Below, one piece after another: positions 39,977 to 48,313 of a DNA stretch of 64,000 nt. The DNA is taken from positions 882,048 to 946,047 of the forward strand of contig JAIBCB010000001.1 of the NCBI GenBank assembly GCA_019694355.1. The letters run 5' to 3'. The notes beneath the pieces are model-generated. The model searched no databases. It was not told the DNA's origin and saw only the letters and a program-made list of their open reading frames with translations. Position 1 is the stretch's first letter, and the number at the start of each line of letters is the position of its first letter. The stretch comes from Pyrinomonadaceae bacterium. GTDB lineage: Bacteria > Acidobacteriota > Blastocatellia > Pyrinomonadales > Pyrinomonadaceae. The translations under genes and the position numbers were made by a program.

Positions 39977-42900
39977 ATGCAGTGGTTAGCAGAAATATGC
40001 GTTAAACGGCCCGTCTTTGCGACGATGATCGTGCTGGCGATGGTTGTTATCGGCGGCTTCTCTTACTTTTCTTTGGGCGTCGATAGATTTCCAAAAATCG
40101 ATCTGCCGATAGTATCCGTCGTAACGACAAATATCGGGGCATCGCCTGAAGAGATCGAGTCGGAAATATCAAATCGTATCGAGGGCGCCGTCAACTCTGT
40201 TTCGGGCATCGACACTCTATCATCAACTTCAGTAGAGGGCATTTCGACGGTTATCGTGCAGTTCGATCTTTCGAAGGACGTGGACGTTGGTGCTCAAGAG
40301 GTCAGGGACAAGGTCGAAACGGTCATTCGCGATCTGCCCGAGTCGGCCGATAAGCCGGTAGTGCAGAAAATGGACCCCGACGCATCACCGGTCTTGTTCT
40401 ATGCGGTAACGTCGAGCATGGACACGCGTGACCTGACCGAGCTTGTACGAAAACAGATCAAAGAACGGCTTGAATCGATCAACGGCGTCGGTGCGGTCAG
40501 TATCTATGGAGGACGCCAGCGTGAGATCCGGATTCTAATAAGCCCCGAACGGCTTAGAGCTTATAACCTTTCAGTCGCGTCGGTAGCTCAGGCAATTGCA
40601 TCGCAGAACTCAGAACTTCCGGGCGGAAATATCGATCAGGGGCAGAATCAGGTAACTGTCAGGACCATGGGCAAGGTCACCGACCCCGAAAAGTTCAACG
40701 AGATCGCCATTACCAACATCAATGGATTCCCGATCAGGGTAAGGGACATCGGCTACGTGAGCGACACCGGTGAAGAACCGGCTTCCGCCGCGTCGGTCAA
40801 CGGTCGGCCGTCGGTCGTCGTCGCCGTCACAAAACAGTCCGGCACAAATACTGTTGCGATCGTGGACGCAGTTAAGGAAAGGATGGCCGAGATCACACCG
40901 ACCCTGCCGCAAGAACTGGAAGTTCGAATGGTTCGCGATCAGTCCGAATTTATCAACGCATCGCTTCATTCGATTCAGGAACACCTCATTCTTGGTTCGA
41001 TCTTCGCGGCGATCATCGTTTTCCTTTTCCTTGGCAGTTTCAGATCGACGATCATCGCCGCCCTCGCGATTCCAACTTCGATCATTGCGGCGTTTGCCCT
41101 GATGGCGTTATTGGGATACACGCTCAATCAAATGACGATGCTCTCACTGACGCTAATGGTGGGCATCGTAATTGACGACGCCATTATCGTTTTGGAAAAC
41201 ATCTTCAGGTTTATCGAAGAGAAAGGGATGTCGCCTTTTCAAGCGGCGATCGAGGGAACAAAGGACGTTGGCCTAGCGGTTTTTGCCACAACGCTGTCTC
41301 TGCTCGCGGTGTTCGTTCCGGTTGGCTTCATGAGCGGTATTGTAGGGCGATTTATGTCGTCCTTCGGACTGACCTCTGCAGCCGCGATCGCAGTCTCGTT
41401 GATAGTTTCGTTTACGCTTACGCCGATGCTCGCCTCGCGATGGATAAGCAAGAAAGACATCAAACACGAAGAGAAAGAGAAGATCTATGACGAAGAAGGC
41501 AATGTTGTTGGTGAAGAGACGAAACATTCTGGCTGGTACAAGCCTGTCGATCTTGCCTATACCAAACTTTTAAAACTTTCGCTCGCACACCGTTGGGTTA
41601 TCTTGACGATTTCGGCAGTGGCATTTTTGTCGATCGTTCCGCTGTTCATGGCAACTGGTATGGACTTTCTCGCAGATGATGATGAATCGCAATTCCAGAT
41701 CCAGGTCCGCGCTCCCGAAGGCACGAGCCTTGCGGCAACGCAGTCCACATTAGATCGAATAGCCGCTGATATCCAGGTGATGCCCGGTGTCGAAACCGCC
41801 ATGGTCATTGCTGGATTTGGATCTAAGCAAGTTGTCAACAACGGCTCGATCTTCGTTCGACTTGTTCCGGTTGACGATCGTGCGAAAAGTCAGACTGAGC
41901 TGATCGATGAAGCTCGTGAGAAGCTGAAAGCTTACCCGGATGAATTGACATTGTCCGTTGGTGCAGTCCCCGCGATAGGCGGTGGCGGGAACAACGCGAC
42001 CCTGCAATATGTGATCGGCGGTCCCGATCTCGCGAAACTTCAGGAATATTCGAATCAGGTTCTGGAGAAGATGCGTCAGGATCCGAATATGACGGATGTT
42101 GACAGCAGTCTTATTCAGGGCAAACCGGAGGTGCGCGTCATTGTCGATCGTGAGAAGGCAGCTGACCTCGGCGTAAGCATTGCCGCCGTGACACAGACGC
42201 TGAACACGATGCTGGCCGGACAGGACGTCACCACCTTTAATTCGGGTATCGACCAGTTTGACGTTGTGCTTAGGGCTCAAGGCGATTTCCGAAAGGACGC
42301 CGCCACACTGCGTCAATTCACCGTTCCCACCGCTTCCGGCGGAACCGTGACTCTCGACAATGTTGTGAAGCTGGAAGAAGCAAGCGGCCTGGCCGCGATC
42401 GACCGCCTTAGCCGCCAGCGACAAGTAACATTCTATGCGAACGTACCGCCCGGCGGGTCGCAAAGTACAGCTATTGCATCGCTGGAAAGATATATCACTG
42501 AATTGAATATGGGGCCCGGATATACCATGCAGACAGCCGGCCAATCAAAGGAACTCAATAAGGCGGTCTCGTCGTTCGCGATCGCGATCGCACTCTCGAT
42601 CATATTTATGTATATGATTCTGGCCGCTAACTTCGAATCGTTCATCCACCCGATCACGATCATGATCACGCTGCCGCTTTCGTTGCCGTTCGCGCTGTTC
42701 TCGACGTTGATCAGCGGGCAGTCGCTTAACATTTTTGCACTGCTCGGCGTGCTGCTGTTGTTCGGAATCGTCAAAAAGAACGCGATCCTCCAGGTCGATC
42801 ACACTAATCACCTCCGAGAAACCGGAATGTCACGCTACGACGCAATAATACAGGCGAACCGCGACCGGCTTCGTCCGATCTTGATGACGACACTCGCTCT

Positions 42901-43183
42901 CGTGGCCGGCATGATTCCTCTGATCCTCGGTTCGGGTCCGGGATCGGGCACAAATCGTTCGATCGGCATCTTGGTTGTCGGCGGACAGACGCTTTGTCTG
43001 CTGCTGACGCTGCTGGCGGTGCCGGTCTTCTATACCGTATTTGACGACTTCGGCGAATCAACATTCTTCAAGAAGGTAGGCACATCAGTTTCCCGTATCA
43101 CTACCCCGATCAAGGAATCTTTATCAAAACTTTGGGGCAGCATCACAGGCCGAAAACCACTGGCGGAGGGTCAAAGTGAATAA
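39977..43183 (+). CDS. RND efflux pump inner-membrane permease (HAE1-like)
   Basis: A 1068-residue proton-driven multidrug pump with 12 helices and two large periplasmic loops. Seen: WLAEICVKRPVFATMIVLAMVVIGGFSYFSLGVDRFPKIDLP (start of helix 1), the central helix motif MVGIVIDDAIIVLENIFRFIEE with the acidic proton-relay pair, and the second-half helices SIIFMYMILAANFESFIHP and FGIVKKNAILQVDHTN. A GAGGGGA site precedes ATG 39977. The substrate range cannot be predicted. Confidence 0.95.
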   Translation: MQWLAEICVKRPVFATMIVLAMVVIGGFSYFSLGVDRFPKIDLPIVSVVTTNIGASPEEIESEISNRIEGAVNSVSGIDTLSSTSVEGISTVIVQFDLSKDVDVGAQEVRDKVETVIRDLPESADKPVVQKMDPDASPVLFYAVTSSMDTRDLTELVRKQIKERLESINGVGAVSIYGGRQREIRILISPERLRAYNLSVASVAQAIASQNSELPGGNIDQGQNQVTVRTMGKVTDPEKFNEIAITNINGFPIRVRDIGYVSDTGEEPASAASVNGRPSVVVAVTKQSGTNTVAIVDAVKERMAEITPTLPQELEVRMVRDQSEFINASLHSIQEHLILGSIFAAIIVFLFLGSFRSTIIAALAIPTSIIAAFALMALLGYTLNQMTMLSLTLMVGIVIDDAIIVLENIFRFIEEKGMSPFQAAIEGTKDVGLAVFATTLSLLAVFVPVGFMSGIVGRFMSSFGLTSAAAIAVSLIVSFTLTPMLASRWISKKDIKHEEKEKIYDEEGNVVGEETKHSGWYKPVDLAYTKLLKLSLAHRWVILTISAVAFLSIVPLFMATGMDFLADDDESQFQIQVRAPEGTSLAATQSTLDRIAADIQVMPGVETAMVIAGFGSKQVVNNGSIFVRLVPVDDRAKSQTELIDEAREKLKAYPDELTLSVGAVPAIGGGGNNATLQYVIGGPDLAKLQEYSNQVLEKMRQDPNMTDVDSSLIQGKPEVRVIVDREKAADLGVSIAAVTQTLNTMLAGQDVTTFNSGIDQFDVVLRAQGDFRKDAATLRQFTVPTASGGTVTLDNVVKLEEASGLAAIDRLSRQRQVTFYANVPPGGSQSTAIASLERYITELNMGPGYTMQTAGQSKELNKAVSSFAIAIALSIIFMYMILAANFESFIHPITIMITLPLSLPFALFSTLISGQSLNIFALLGVLLLFGIVKKNAILQVDHTNHLRETGMSRYDAIIQANRDRLRPILMTTLALVAGMIPLILGSGPGSGTNRSIGILVVGGQTLCLLLTLLAVPVFYTVFDDFGESTFFKKVGTSVSRITTPIKESLSKLWGSITGRKPLAEGQSE

Positions 43184-45101
43184 TTTATCATCTATACATA
43201 ACAGAAATTTTTTACAGGTAATTGCGCTGGCTATCATATTCTTGCTTACTTCGGCTCTTTTTGCCTCAGCCCAATCACCAACTCCAACTCCTACGCCGGA
43301 GGCAACTCCCGTCGGACTGCCGGCCGATCCGCCCGAAGTAGCACCTCAGTACACCGCGCCAACCAGGCCTTTGCCCGCGGCGGACCGTGTCGGAGTTGAC
43401 GTGACCGCGCAAAAGTCGATGTCGCTTGATGAGGTCATCAAGCTGACGCTGCAGAACAGCAACGATATTACAGTCGCAGAAACAACGGTTAAGATAGCGG
43501 AATTCGGCCTGAAGGCTGCCAGAGGCGTCTATGACCCTGTTTTTGCGAACGAGACTTCGTATTTCAAAAGTAAAATGCCGTCCGCCAGCTCGCTGGGATC
43601 GGCTGATGGGTCGCTAACGACATCGTCGTTCGCGAATATTGCAACGTTGACCGGATTTACACCATTTGCGGGAGGCAACTATCAGTTCCAGTTTCAGTCC
43701 TCGCGTGATACAAGCAGCAACACATTCAATACATTGAATCCGCAATTCCCATCGGCTTTCAGCTTCACTTATGTTCAGCCGCTATTTCGGAACGCCGATA
43801 TAGATAGCAACAGGAGGAACATAAAGATCGCCAAACGGAATCTCAGCCTGACCGACGCGCAGTTCAGACAAAACTCGATCGAGGTCATAAACAATGTAGT
43901 GCTGGCATACTGGGACTTGACCTATGCCTTGAGAAACCTGCAGGTGCAGATCGATGCCGTAAAACAGGCTCGCTTACAGGTCGAAAGCAATAAACGGCAA
44001 GTTTCTGAAGGTGTGCTGGCACCCGTCGAGATCCTAGAGGCCGAGACTCAGGTAACTATATTCGAGCAACAGGTCTATGCGGCTCAGCAAGCTGTTACCA
44101 CCGCCGAGAACAACCTGAAGAGCCTTATGCTTCGGACCGAGTCAGATCCGATCTGGACGCAGGCCATTGTTCCCACGACGCCCGTCAATGTAACGCCGCC
44201 GGTCGTGACGGTCGAAGAGGCGGTAGCCCAAGCCAAAGCGAACAGACCCGAATTCGAACAGTTGCGGGCAACAAAGGACATAAATCAGATCAACAAAGCC
44301 TATTTCAAAAATCAGACGCGTCCGAGGATCGACCTGACCGCGGGATACACGTCCAACGGACTTGCAGGTTCACTTTTGAATAATTCAGGCGGCGGCTTTC
44401 TTGACGCCTTCTCACCTTTGATCACACGAGTCAACGAGCTATCGGTTCTGTCAAATCTTCCTCCGATCAACATCAATACAGGCGGATCGCAGGTTCCGGG
44501 AAGCCTGGTCGGCAATTACGGGACATCGCTGAAGAATATGTTCTCGATGAACAATCCGACCTATCAGATTGGCGTGCGAATCGAACTGCCTATCGGAAAT
44601 CGTACCGCGAAGGCGAATTACGGCAGTGCACTCGTCGAGGAAACTCAGATCAAGGCCCGAATGGACCAGACCGATCAGATCATAAAGTCAGAGGTCCAAA
44701 ATGCGCTTCAGGCCATCCGCACAGCTCAGGCTAGACTTAATGCCGCAGCCGCAACCCGCAGCTCGAGCGAACAACTCTATGAAAGTGAGCGCAGACGGTA
44801 CGACAACGGAACATCGACGATCTTTCTAGTCCTCGAACGCCAGCAGCGTCTGGTAACCGCTCGCGGCCAGGAGCTTCAGTCACAGGTCGATCTGAACAAG
44901 GCGATCTCCAATTTCCAGAAAGCGATCGGGACGACCTTTGAGTCGCACAATGTTGAGCTGAAAAAATCATCATCGAATATAACCCAACGGCCTGAGTTGA
45001 ACATACCGGCTAAATCGGACATGGACAATACCGGCTTTAGCCCGTCGTCGCCTAGAACATCGGCCCCGGTCGTAAGTAAAGCGACGACCTCGATCGACTG
45101 A
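43176..45101 (+). CDS. TolC-family outer-membrane channel
   Basis: A 641-residue protein starting at GTG 43176, overlapping the permease by 8 nt, with GGCGGAGGG before it. A signal peptide (QVIALAIIFLLTSALFASAQ) is followed by a PTPTPTP stretch, then two outer-membrane efflux domains: MSLDEVIKLTLQNSNDITVAETTVKIAEFGLKAARGVYDP and the repeat ITVEEAVAQAKANRPEFEQLR. Long coiled helices (NLQVQIDAVKQARLQVESNKRQVSEGVLAPVEILEAETQVTIFEQQ) form the periplasmic tunnel. It is larger than E. coli TolC, with an insertion around 395-445. Confidence 0.92.
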   Translation: MNNLSSIHNRNFLQVIALAIIFLLTSALFASAQSPTPTPTPEATPVGLPADPPEVAPQYTAPTRPLPAADRVGVDVTAQKSMSLDEVIKLTLQNSNDITVAETTVKIAEFGLKAARGVYDPVFANETSYFKSKMPSASSLGSADGSLTTSSFANIATLTGFTPFAGGNYQFQFQSSRDTSSNTFNTLNPQFPSAFSFTYVQPLFRNADIDSNRRNIKIAKRNLSLTDAQFRQNSIEVINNVVLAYWDLTYALRNLQVQIDAVKQARLQVESNKRQVSEGVLAPVEILEAETQVTIFEQQVYAAQQAVTTAENNLKSLMLRTESDPIWTQAIVPTTPVNVTPPVVTVEEAVAQAKANRPEFEQLRATKDINQINKAYFKNQTRPRIDLTAGYTSNGLAGSLLNNSGGGFLDAFSPLITRVNELSVLSNLPPININTGGSQVPGSLVGNYGTSLKNMFSMNNPTYQIGVRIELPIGNRTAKANYGSALVEETQIKARMDQTDQIIKSEVQNALQAIRTAQARLNAAAATRSSSEQLYESERRRYDNGTSTIFLVLERQQRLVTARGQELQSQVDLNKAISNFQKAIGTTFESHNVELKKSSSNITQRPELNIPAKSDMDNTGFSPSSPRTSAPVVSKATTSID

Positions 45102-45118
45102 TCGTTGCCAAACGATGT

Positions 45119-45144
45119 CGTCGGAGTTCTTATCTACTCCGACG
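45119..45144. terminator. Hairpin after the efflux operon
   Basis: CGTCGGAGT (45119-45127) pairs perfectly with ACTCCGACG (45136-45144) around an 8-nt loop, 18 bp after the TolC-like stop. There is no T-run directly after it, so it may be a weak terminator or an mRNA-end stabiliser. Confidence 0.5.
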
Positions 45145-45189
45145 ATGCGGTTTGATCCTGGCAGTAACTCAAAAAGCTGTCTGCGGTGC

Positions 45190-45350
45190 TCATTCGCCGT
45201 TCAGCAGACGCTTGATCCGCTCAACCTGCTCGGCATTTTGTCTGGATGCGTTCTGACATCAAGATCGTTCGGGGCGATCAGCATCGCGGTCAGCGACAAA
45301 AACTCGTCCCGAGAAAGCGTTTGTGTAGGGCTTGTTTTGATGCAAACCTA
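45190..45350 (-). pseudogene. Possible frameshifted gene remnant
   Basis: In the gene-free stretch 45102-45663, the minus strand encodes TLSRDEFLSLTAMLIAPNDL and HPDK in one frame and, after a one-base shift at an A-run near 45235, NAEQVERIKRLLNGE ending in TGA at 45190-45192. Together they read like the C-terminus of a small protein disabled by a frameshift. No family is recognised; composition resembles coding DNA but the evidence is weak. The rest of the stretch contains a hairpin, a tRNA terminator, a tRNA fragment and integrase-promoter repeats. Confidence 0.3.
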
Positions 45351-45425
45351 ACGTGCACAACGGCTATGACTATTCCACTCAAGAAGTAATTGACGAGTGA
45401 GATCGGTTTGGAATAGTTAGATCAA

Positions 45426-45453
45426 ACGAAAAGGCGTCCACTGTGGACGCCTT
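45426..45453 (-). terminator. Terminator of the disrupted tRNA-Lys unit
   Basis: AAGGCGTCCA and TGGACGCCTT (45431-45440 and 45444-45453) form a perfect 10-bp stem with a 3-nt loop. Read on the minus strand it follows the tRNA 3' end by 16 bases and runs into TTTTCGTTT, as expected for a native tRNA terminator. Confidence 0.8.
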
Positions 45454-45469
45454 AACTTATTGATTATAT

Positions 45470-45519
45470 TGGTGATCCGACCAGGACTCGAACCTGGGAC
45501 CCAATGGTTAAAAGCCACT
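45470..45519 (-). other. 3' fragment of tRNA-Lys(UUU): probable attachment site (att)
   Basis: The minus strand reads, 5' to 3', an anticodon arm AGTGG-CTTTTAA-CCATT (anticodon TTT at 45510-45512), variable region, a perfect T-arm CCAGG-TTCGAGT-CCTGG, then the 3' acceptor TCGGATC, discriminator A and encoded CCA. The D-arm and 5' acceptor strand are absent: upstream sequence does not pair with TCGGATC. This is what remains when an integrative element inserts at a tRNA 3' end. The integrase gene lies 145 bp away on the element side, and the terminator remains on the chromosome side. Confidence 0.85.
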
Positions 45520-45611
45520 TATTAGCTAAAATCGTTTCGGGCTAGAATCGTCATTTAAGCCTATAATTCCTTTATTTTCAAACTATTCTCGGTTTATGCT
45601 ATCTTTCTAAA

Positions 45612-45662
45612 CTAACTCCAAATAGTTAGAAAACAGTTAGAAATAGTTAGAAAATAGTTAGA
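45612..45662 (+). repeat. Helically phased AGTTAGA direct repeats before integrase
   Basis: AGTTAGA occurs at 45624, 45635, 45645 and 45656, spaced 11, 10 and 11 bases, and an inverted core (CTAACT) lies at 45612-45617. The last copy directly abuts the integrase ATG at 45664. The phasing puts all copies on one face of the helix, fitting cooperative binding by integrase or a directionality factor. Confidence 0.75.
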
Positions 45663-45663
45663 T

Positions 45664-46824
45664 ATGGGAAGGAGAAAAGCTGGATACGTTTGGATCGACA
45701 AGAAGACCGGGCATTTGTATGCTCGCGTACAACTTCGCGACTCAAACGGAAAAGCAAAACAGATCTATAAAAGAGCGCTCAATCCGACCCATGCCGAACA
45801 ACTGGCAAGTGAAATCTTAGAAGAAAGCGATGCTCGCGGTCAAGGTTACATCGAAGGCCGTAGTATGACTTTCCGGAAACTCGCCGACTGGTATAAGAAT
45901 GAATACGTAATACCCCCAGTTTATTCAGATGGGAAGAAAGTTGAAGGCATGAGGACCTGGGAATCTGAACGCCTAAAGATTGATCGTATCGCCGCGGAAC
46001 TCGGCCGAGAATTGATCAACGATATGGATGAGACCATCTTCAGGAAATACAAACTGAAGCGGCTCAAGTCTGTTTCGATCACTACAGTCAATCGGGATTT
46101 TGAGTCCGTTCGCGCGATGTTCCGAAAGGCCAAGAAAAAGAAGTGGATCAAAGAAGTGCCAGACTTCGATGGGTTTATCGAGAAATCCCTGGAGAATCGT
46201 CGAACCGTGACGGTCACTAATATTGACGAAAAGAAGATCCTCAAGGAGGCTAGAAAACTGATCACCACCTCTGCTCCTCGTCTTTACGCACTTATTATTG
46301 CACTCCGAGACTCCGGAGCCAGACCTAACGAGCTTTATCCGGTGAATGATTACAGCGAAGATAAGTCTATGTACGAACCAGTTCGATGGAAGGACTTATT
46401 CGATGAGAAAGGACAATTTCGCAATATCACAAAGTTGGTTTCTTATAAGGGCAAGCTCCGCGAAGAGCGTTTGGCCGTGATTACCGAACGCATGAAGAAG
46501 GCGTTTCTCGAACTTTGGCGGTTCCTTGAGCATTCAAAGAATGTAACGCCGGCTAATGCTGCCCGTCTCGACAACATGGTTTTCCCACACACAACTTATA
46601 AGAAGTCGTGGGATATTGTGCGAACGGCAGCCGGCTACCCCGATCTTCGCCTTCGCGACCTTCGCCGTGACTGGGTAACTCGCTTAGGCCGCCTAGGCTA
46701 TTCCGACAAACTCGCCCAACGCGGAGCCGGCCACAAGAAGATGCAGACCAGTTTCGAATACACCGAATTCGACGAAGCCGCTGCCTTGCAGGCAAAACTC
46801 CTCCTCGATAAAGACAACCGGTAA
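45664..46824 (+). CDS. Tyrosine recombinase (island integrase)
   Basis: A 386-residue phage-type integrase. It has an N-terminal arm-binding-like segment (GHLYARVQLRDSNGKAKQIYK), a SAM-like core-binding domain (about residues 70-180) and a catalytic domain with Arg220 (DSGARPNEL), the box RDLRRDW (Arg334, with Arg331 where His is usual), His357 (GAGHKK) and nucleophile Tyr366 (SFEYTEFD). It lies beside the tRNA-Lys fragment and reads away from it. There is no obvious ribosome-binding site because AGTTAGA repeats fill the upstream region. Confidence 0.93.
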   Translation: MGRRKAGYVWIDKKTGHLYARVQLRDSNGKAKQIYKRALNPTHAEQLASEILEESDARGQGYIEGRSMTFRKLADWYKNEYVIPPVYSDGKKVEGMRTWESERLKIDRIAAELGRELINDMDETIFRKYKLKRLKSVSITTVNRDFESVRAMFRKAKKKKWIKEVPDFDGFIEKSLENRRTVTVTNIDEKKILKEARKLITTSAPRLYALIIALRDSGARPNELYPVNDYSEDKSMYEPVRWKDLFDEKGQFRNITKLVSYKGKLREERLAVITERMKKAFLELWRFLEHSKNVTPANAARLDNMVFPHTTYKKSWDIVRTAAGYPDLRLRDLRRDWVTRLGRLGYSDKLAQRGAGHKKMQTSFEYTEFDEAAALQAKLLLDKDNR

Positions 46825-46858
46825 GATAACGGGCGCATTAAAGGTTGTGCGTGAATTC

Positions 46859-48313
46859 CTACATATAATATTTGTACTTAGGTTCGGCATCGTTTCCATC
46901 TTTCACCTCTCTCAAGATGTCTCCGACTAAGCGCGAGAAGCGAAGCGTAATAGGCATGAGTCCATTAAAATCTGCTGAGTTCCAATTCATTTTGGTGAGA
47001 ACCATGCTTTCATGAAGAAGTTGCTTCAATGAAGAATCTCCTATGTGGTCCGTAATTTGTAAGGGTGACGGCACATGTCCATGCGGATAAGAAGCTAACT
47101 CAGAAATATAACCGTTTGTATAAAGGTAGGAGTCTTTACCGATAGTAATTGCAGTTCCTCGAAGGGGCGGGTATTTCCCAAGCCTTAATAATCGAACGTC
47201 ACTTGCTGGTGAAAGAGCAAGCAGATCATATTGATCCACTTTTGTTAGTGCAGATTCGAACCCTGCTCGCTCCGCCTCTTCAAAACGTGAACTCTTGTGA
47301 AGTACGACCCTTCTGGGCGCCGAACCGCGTTCTTTCTGGTAACGACCCAGCACCATGTCAATGAGTCTGGCGGCAAGTTCTTCAGACAGATGAGGCGATC
47401 GACCTTCCTCTTCGTTCCAGTGAAAATCGTGTCCACGAAGTATTAGCCCTTCCCCATTTTCATCAAATGCTTGGACGACACTTGTGCGCAAGGTTGATTT
47501 CTTACCGAGAGGTCTAAAAAAGCTGACACCGATAAAACAACTATCTGGTGCGAGTCCAGTTGGCCCCCAAGGAAGCCCATCAACCTTGAAATAAAGGCCG
47601 GTTAGGAGATTCCAAGCGATCTTGGCCTTGTGGTCCAATTGTTTATCTCGATTAGATATACCAAGTATGGTGCTCTCCTGAAGAATCTGTGTCGGTTTAA
47701 GAAAACCCATCGCAATGGCTTTGAAAGCCCGGCGAAAATCCCGATGCACTTCGCCAACACCTTTCTCGAAATAATCTGCAACTCTACACGCTTTATAGAG
47801 CTCCTTGGTGAGTACAAGAAAAATGAAGTCCAGCGGGTGATCTTTCTGGGTCAATATTGTCAGTTTAGATTCCACCAGCTCGAGAAACTTTTCAAATCGA
47901 GCTTTCTCGTCTTTTATAGCCAATATTTCGCGACTTTCGCTTCTTGTGAGCGATTCGCATATTTTGTCGTCAAAAAGCAGTTCCGAATAAAATCCACGAT
48001 CCGGCATAAAGCCTGGGAATGGTGCAACCGATTCGTCCCCGTCAATGCCTTCAGAGCATTCCAACAAGAATTCCTTCGCTTTCTCAATTAATTCGCCAGT
48101 TCCGATAAAGCCGACATGAATTTCACGTTTATGCCTAGTAGTTCCCAAAGAGCGAGGGCCATAAAGGGGTATGCCGACTTTTGGATCAGTGTTTGTCAGG
48201 CCGTCAGCAAACAGCAGTTCTGGTTCTTCTAGCCAAACAACAGAAGTTTTTGGGGATTGCAATTGAATGGGTGCTATTCTCGACGGCGAATTACGAGTCT
48301 TGTAGTGCTTCAT
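46859..48313 (-). CDS. Short prokaryotic Argonaute (MID-PIWI), probably catalytically inactive
   Basis: A 484-residue protein with MID and PIWI domains and no N or PAZ domain. It would bind a guide and target nucleic acid and pass the signal to its partner. Seen: MID guide-end region PTQILQESTILG (about 207-218), PIWI entry DSCFIGVSFFRP (257-268, with Ser264 where catalytic pAgos have the first Asp), VVLHKSSRFEEAERAGF (336-352) and the C-terminal NWNSADFNGLMPITLRFSRLVGDIL (443-467). The DEDX tetrad is therefore broken. ATG 48313 is chosen for the GGGAGG nine bases upstream; it overlaps the HNH-APAZ stop by 23 nt, implying coupled translation. It ends the long defence operon. Confidence 0.9.
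   Translation of the reverse strand: MKHYKTRNSPSRIAPIQLQSPKTSVVWLEEPELLFADGLTNTDPKVGIPLYGPRSLGTTRHKREIHVGFIGTGELIEKAKEFLLECSEGIDGDESVAPFPGFMPDRGFYSELLFDDKICESLTRSESREILAIKDEKARFEKFLELVESKLTILTQKDHPLDFIFLVLTKELYKACRVADYFEKGVGEVHRDFRRAFKAIAMGFLKPTQILQESTILGISNRDKQLDHKAKIAWNLLTGLYFKVDGLPWGPTGLAPDSCFIGVSFFRPLGKKSTLRTSVVQAFDENGEGLILRGHDFHWNEEEGRSPHLSEELAARLIDMVLGRYQKERGSAPRRVVLHKSSRFEEAERAGFESALTKVDQYDLLALSPASDVRLLRLGKYPPLRGTAITIGKDSYLYTNGYISELASYPHGHVPSPLQITDHIGDSSLKQLLHESMVLTKMNWNSADFNGLMPITLRFSRLVGDILREVKDGNDAEPKYKYYM

Noticed and set aside
45115..45351. 78-residue plus-strand frame after the efflux operon
   Set aside because: No ribosome-binding site, a hairpin over its start and no family resemblance; minus-strand coding remnants fit better.
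45464..45540. Complete tRNA gene
   Set aside because: The D-arm and 5' acceptor strand are missing; bases next to the fragment do not pair with TCGGATC.
45612..45662. CRISPR-like array
   Set aside because: Repeats are only 7 bases with 3-4-base spacing, and no cas genes occur.
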